A stretch of DNA of 64,000 nucleotides from Isochrysis galbana (lineage: Eukaryota > Haptophyta > Isochrysidales > Isochrysidaceae): the NCBI GenBank assembly GCA_018136815.1, contig CM030936.1, positions 3,452,524 to 3,516,523 on the forward strand, in the 5' to 3' direction. Of this stretch, positions 61,150 to 64,000 are shown one piece after another. The position numbers and the translations under genes were made by a program. Position 1 is the stretch's first letter. Each line of letters starts with the position of its first letter. The notes beneath the pieces were generated by a model. The model did no database searches, had not been told where the DNA came from, and saw nothing but the letters and a program-made list of their open reading frames with translations.

Positions 61150-63194
61150 TCAACTAAGTTCTACGTTTATACTTAGACGCGATGGAGCGCGCCGCCGCGA
61201 CTCCCCTCTCCTCCGGGCCCCCCGCCGAGGGCGCCCTCCCAGTACCCATGGAGCAGCCGCTGTCGAAGCGGCCGCGTCCGCCCACCGAGGCCGAGCAGGT
61301 GCGTGCGACTCCGGTCGCGCCACACGGCCCGTGGCCCCGGCCACGCCACTCATGGCAGCCATGCTGGACTCCCCCATGGGGGGCAGCAGGATGCTGGCAA
61401 CACCCCAACAGTGTCAGGCTTGAGCAGCCACTCCTCCATTGGGCATGCCTTATGGCAGTGGCCCCTCTCACCCTGGCAAGGGCCGCACTGCTCCGGCAGC
61501 GCGACCCGAGGCCGGGTGCCGGGTGGCCCTTATGGGCACAACATGAACACCATTGTACCGCACAATACACCCAGTGACACCTCCACATGCACATCACATG
61601 ACACGCACGAGACACCCACACAGGACCCTCCTAGTGAGAGCCCCAGGACCACGCCATCCCACACTCCAATGCACATTCCACTGACTGACCATAGCCACTC
61701 CCGCTCCTGGGTCGCAGGACCAAGACTCAGAGGAAGACAACAACGTCACAGACTCGGACGCCACATACGAACTTTCATTCCATCAATCCGGAGACATCAT
61801 ACTCCACGACACGACGGTGTACGCCGCCATCGTCGAGCTCTTACTCGAACTCGAGGGAGTTGACCCCGAGCCGGACTTCTGGGCACGCTCAGCGAGGGGC
61901 CCGTGGCACATCGCAGTCAACGAGGACTGCGCGCAACAATTCCAAGCCAAATATGGCGATCTCACAAGCATTCGCGTCTTGTCGCAAGACATCCCCGTCC
62001 GCATCATGATTGAATCCATCGAAGGAAAACTCAACAAGAAAGGCACCACCTCCTGCAAGACCCTCTACGAGGCACTCCAAGACGTCGCGGCCCACATCGT
62101 GGTCGAAGCGGACGGACTCGCGCAAGCTTCAAAGATCAGCCTGAGCGCTCTCTCTCGTAAAAGCGGTAGAATCGCAAGGCCTCACGTTCCTCAAGGGAAA
62201 CCGCGAGCGTATGAAACTGGAAGGTGAATCGGTCACTTTCGTGTCGAAAGTGGCGCACTCTACCCGCTGGCACATGTACGTCTCAGCAGCACAAGGAACT
62301 TTCCTATCGGGCAACTTCCCGCGCAAAATCATACTCAACATCGACAACAAAACGGTGCCAGTAAACTATGCTGTTCGAGCGTGCAAGCCGATCAATATGC
62401 CCCCAAACATTCAATCCCCGCACAAACTCATGATCCATGGGAGCACCAAAGGATGCAAGGGTTGGCGCCCAGAAGTGGCCCTCGGACTCCCCCCAACTCA
62501 CCGCATCTGCAAATGCGACGCGGAGGCCGCCAAGCGCAGGGAGCGCAACGAGTCGCGCAAGATCGCTCCCCGCCCTAAGACGGCCCACGAGGCGCTTGGC
62601 AAGGCCCCCCCCAAACCATGCGCCCGCTTCTCTCAAGGTCTTTGCCTACGCAACAAACGCGGGGTGCGCTGCAACTTATCGCACGAGATCCCACGCGCGT
62701 GGTGGATAGACAACAAATGTACCATCCGCTGCCACCTCCATCCGCACAAGCACAAGAAAATCGCGGGGTCCTGCCTGAACGGCCCGACGTGCCTATTCCT
62801 CCACCCAGAGTGCGCGGCGGCCCTACTGGCAAAGTTGATCGCCCTAACGCACGAAGCGGCGCAACCGCCTCACCCCAGACTCACATTTGACTCCACCCTT
62901 GGATATCCAGGTGAGGGACCGATTCGCGTCTTTTCCACCCCCATCCCCCCATTTGGCTGCCGCCGCGCGCTCGGCGCAACGAGCGCGAGCGCGACGCGTG
63001 CGTGCGCTGCGGCCGCGCCGTGTGGCAGCCGCTCGTGGGTGCGCGCGCGCGGCACCTCCGACGGCACCGACGTGACTGAGACTAAGCTAGGCCTACACAA
63101 TACAATACACCATGCACAATTCCCTGTGAAGAAGAAGAAGAGACGCGCCCCGAATCTTCAGCGGTGCTTTTGTACGTTAGCCCTGAATCTTTAG
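61150..63194 (+). mobile_element. LINE family B, ORF1 copy with three frameshifts
   Basis: A hairpin CTAAGT/ACTTAG at 61154-61176 precedes the ATG at 61182. ORF1 reads MERAAATPLSSGPPAEG in frame 1, shifts at a 7-bp tandem duplication (CCGGGTG twice, 61512-61525), again at CTGACTGA (61681-61688), and again at an extra A in the run at 62159-62162. Correcting each restores a continuous protein: AAIVELLLELEGVDPEPDF, GPWHIAVNEDCAQQFQAKYG, LYEALQDVAAHIVVEADG, AVESQGLTFLKGNRERMKLE, then the last intact part. No ORF2 follows; sequence after 62930 is arginine/alanine-rich and ends at 63194. Confidence 0.88.
62211..62930 (+). pseudogene. Family B ORF1 C-terminal zinc-finger region
   Basis: This longest intact piece of family B ORF1 contains VPVNYAVRACKPINMPPN, IHGSTKGCKGWRP (aligned with IHGAPGGCKGYDKP in family A), a CKCDAEAAKRRER segment, and two Cys/His clusters: CARFSQGLCLRNKRGVRCNLSH without its first Pro fits C-x7-C-x8-C-x3-H, and CLNGPTCLFLH closes a C-x12-C-x5-C-x3-H cluster. 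Homology with family A indicates a shared, old ORF1 architecture. It is not independently translated, because the frame opens by frameshift upstream. Confidence 0.8.
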
Positions 63195-64000
63195 ATGTTT
63201 TGTTTTCGCTCGAGAATCGCTCACGCGCGCGAGAAATGTATGCTATGAGGGCCGTTCTGTTGCTAAAAGCAACGACGAGAGACGACAAGAGGTTGCTCCC
63301 CCACCATTGTTTGTTTTACCCTAGTGCGGCATGCTTCTATCCATGGCGTCCATGGGTGGGTGTCGGTGCTGTGTGCTTTCATTCACCCGTATTACCTTGT
63401 TTGTTGGGAGTTTAACGGGCGGGCCGGGAAGGAGTTGCAGCAAGGAGGGAGGCTGGAGGGCTTGCTGGAGGAAGTGTATTTGTATTTGTTGGGCCTCAGT
63501 GCCAAGTGCCAATGCCAATGCCAGTGTCAGTGTCGGCATCAATCGATCATGGCGGCGGGGTATCTCATCCCACGTGCAGGTATGTATGCCGTCGTTTGCC
63601 GGGGTTTTACGGCTTAGTTTCAAGCTAGGGGCAGTAGCGGAATATGCTTTCTTTCACTTAGATGATCATCCTTCGTGGAGCGGGAGCAGGCGCTCGCGGG
63701 AGCGGGAGGGGGAGGAAGGGGATGCGCAGTTGCCGGGGGCATGTAAGGGCGTTGGGGTAACTTCGTTGGCACATACCCACAGAGGGAGGTGGGAAATAGT
63801 GGTAGTTACAAAGAGCGAGCGACCGGGCGATTGGTATTGCGGAAAATACTCGCTGCCGGTGTTAGCTGTTAGCTCGCAGTGGCCAGGGTGCGCTATGGGG
63901 TTTTGCATGGTTAAGTCTTACAACGATGCGAAAGAAATTTTTTTGTAACAAGCATCGTGCCATGCGTACCGAGTTGTATTTGGTGGAATCTAGAATGGTG
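63195..64000. other. Right-end spacer
   Basis: A family J-like terminus CCCGAATCTTCAGCGG lies just upstream at 63149-63164. A plus-strand frame is open from 63331 to 63948 but has no domain; its last part (GRWEIVVVTKSERPGDWYCG) looks protein-like and could be an exon. CCAATG/CCAGTG short repeats occur at 63505-63535. The sequence is cut by the window end. Confidence 0.4.

Noticed and set aside
63331-63948. Plus-strand 205-codon frame near the right end
   Set aside because: Only the last third looks protein-like. It has a non-ATG start, no domain and no homology in the window, so I left it as a possible exon in a spacer note.

Overview
The window is nuclear DNA of a GC-rich, intron-bearing microbial eukaryote, most likely a unicellular alga. 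The evidence is eukaryotic gene families (multidomain homomeric acetyl-CoA carboxylase, EXO1-type nuclease), small introns (most 76-190 nt, one of 580 nt), proline/serine and CT/GA low-complexity tracts, and a heavy load of non-LTR retrotransposons and short dispersed repeats. A haptophyte-like alga would fit (high GC, apparent GC-AG introns), but nothing seen here is diagnostic. No tRNA, rRNA or CRISPR array was recognised.

Genes supported by sequence: a 458-aa two-exon gene of unknown function (3987-5439, minus); an SGNH/GDSL-like hydrolase (10814-12604, plus) lying head-to-head over a decayed minus-strand gene (10168-10890); a three-exon gene with an H-x-D...H oxygenase-like signature (15732-17221, minus); a small minus-strand gene with one in-frame TAG (18659-19312); a Ser-Pro-rich region of unresolved coding strand (19536-20500); a 260-aa gene with two WIRYFV repeats (23214-23996, minus); EXO1 (29974-31983, plus); a ten-exon dephospho-CoA kinase fused to a HAD phosphatase (34878-38140, plus); acetyl-CoA carboxylase (47338-54079, plus, three exons); and an ORF with 17 decapeptide repeats (57817-59775, plus).

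The rest is mainly mobile DNA. LINE family A has a copy bounded by target-site duplications (38709-42988; ORF1 with CCCH zinc fingers, ORF2 with endonuclease, reverse-transcriptase core replaced), an internally deleted copy inserted into LINE family B (43421-43957), and truncated copies at 971-1957, 17396-17884 and, diverged, 28406-28693. A related ORF2 fragment lies at 56850-57760. Family B is at 43340-44990 (minus) and 61150-63194 (plus). Short non-autonomous families, named C, D, E, G, H, I and J here, fill most intergenic space. Two DNA-transposon-like elements with terminal inverted repeats and target duplications sit side by side at 2109-3441.

The metabolic genes have a loose common theme: acetyl-CoA carboxylase uses a CoA thioester, dephospho-CoA kinase makes CoA, and SGNH hydrolases often cleave acyl esters. 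They are separated by repeats, so no operon-like organisation is implied.

The most unusual points are the kinase-phosphatase fusion, a two-transmembrane ORF carried inside a dispersed repeat that also exists in an ORF-less form, retroelement families sharing an AGATTTTTTTT 3' end and a hairpin just before the first ATG, and the oxygenase-like gene at 15.7-17.2 kb.
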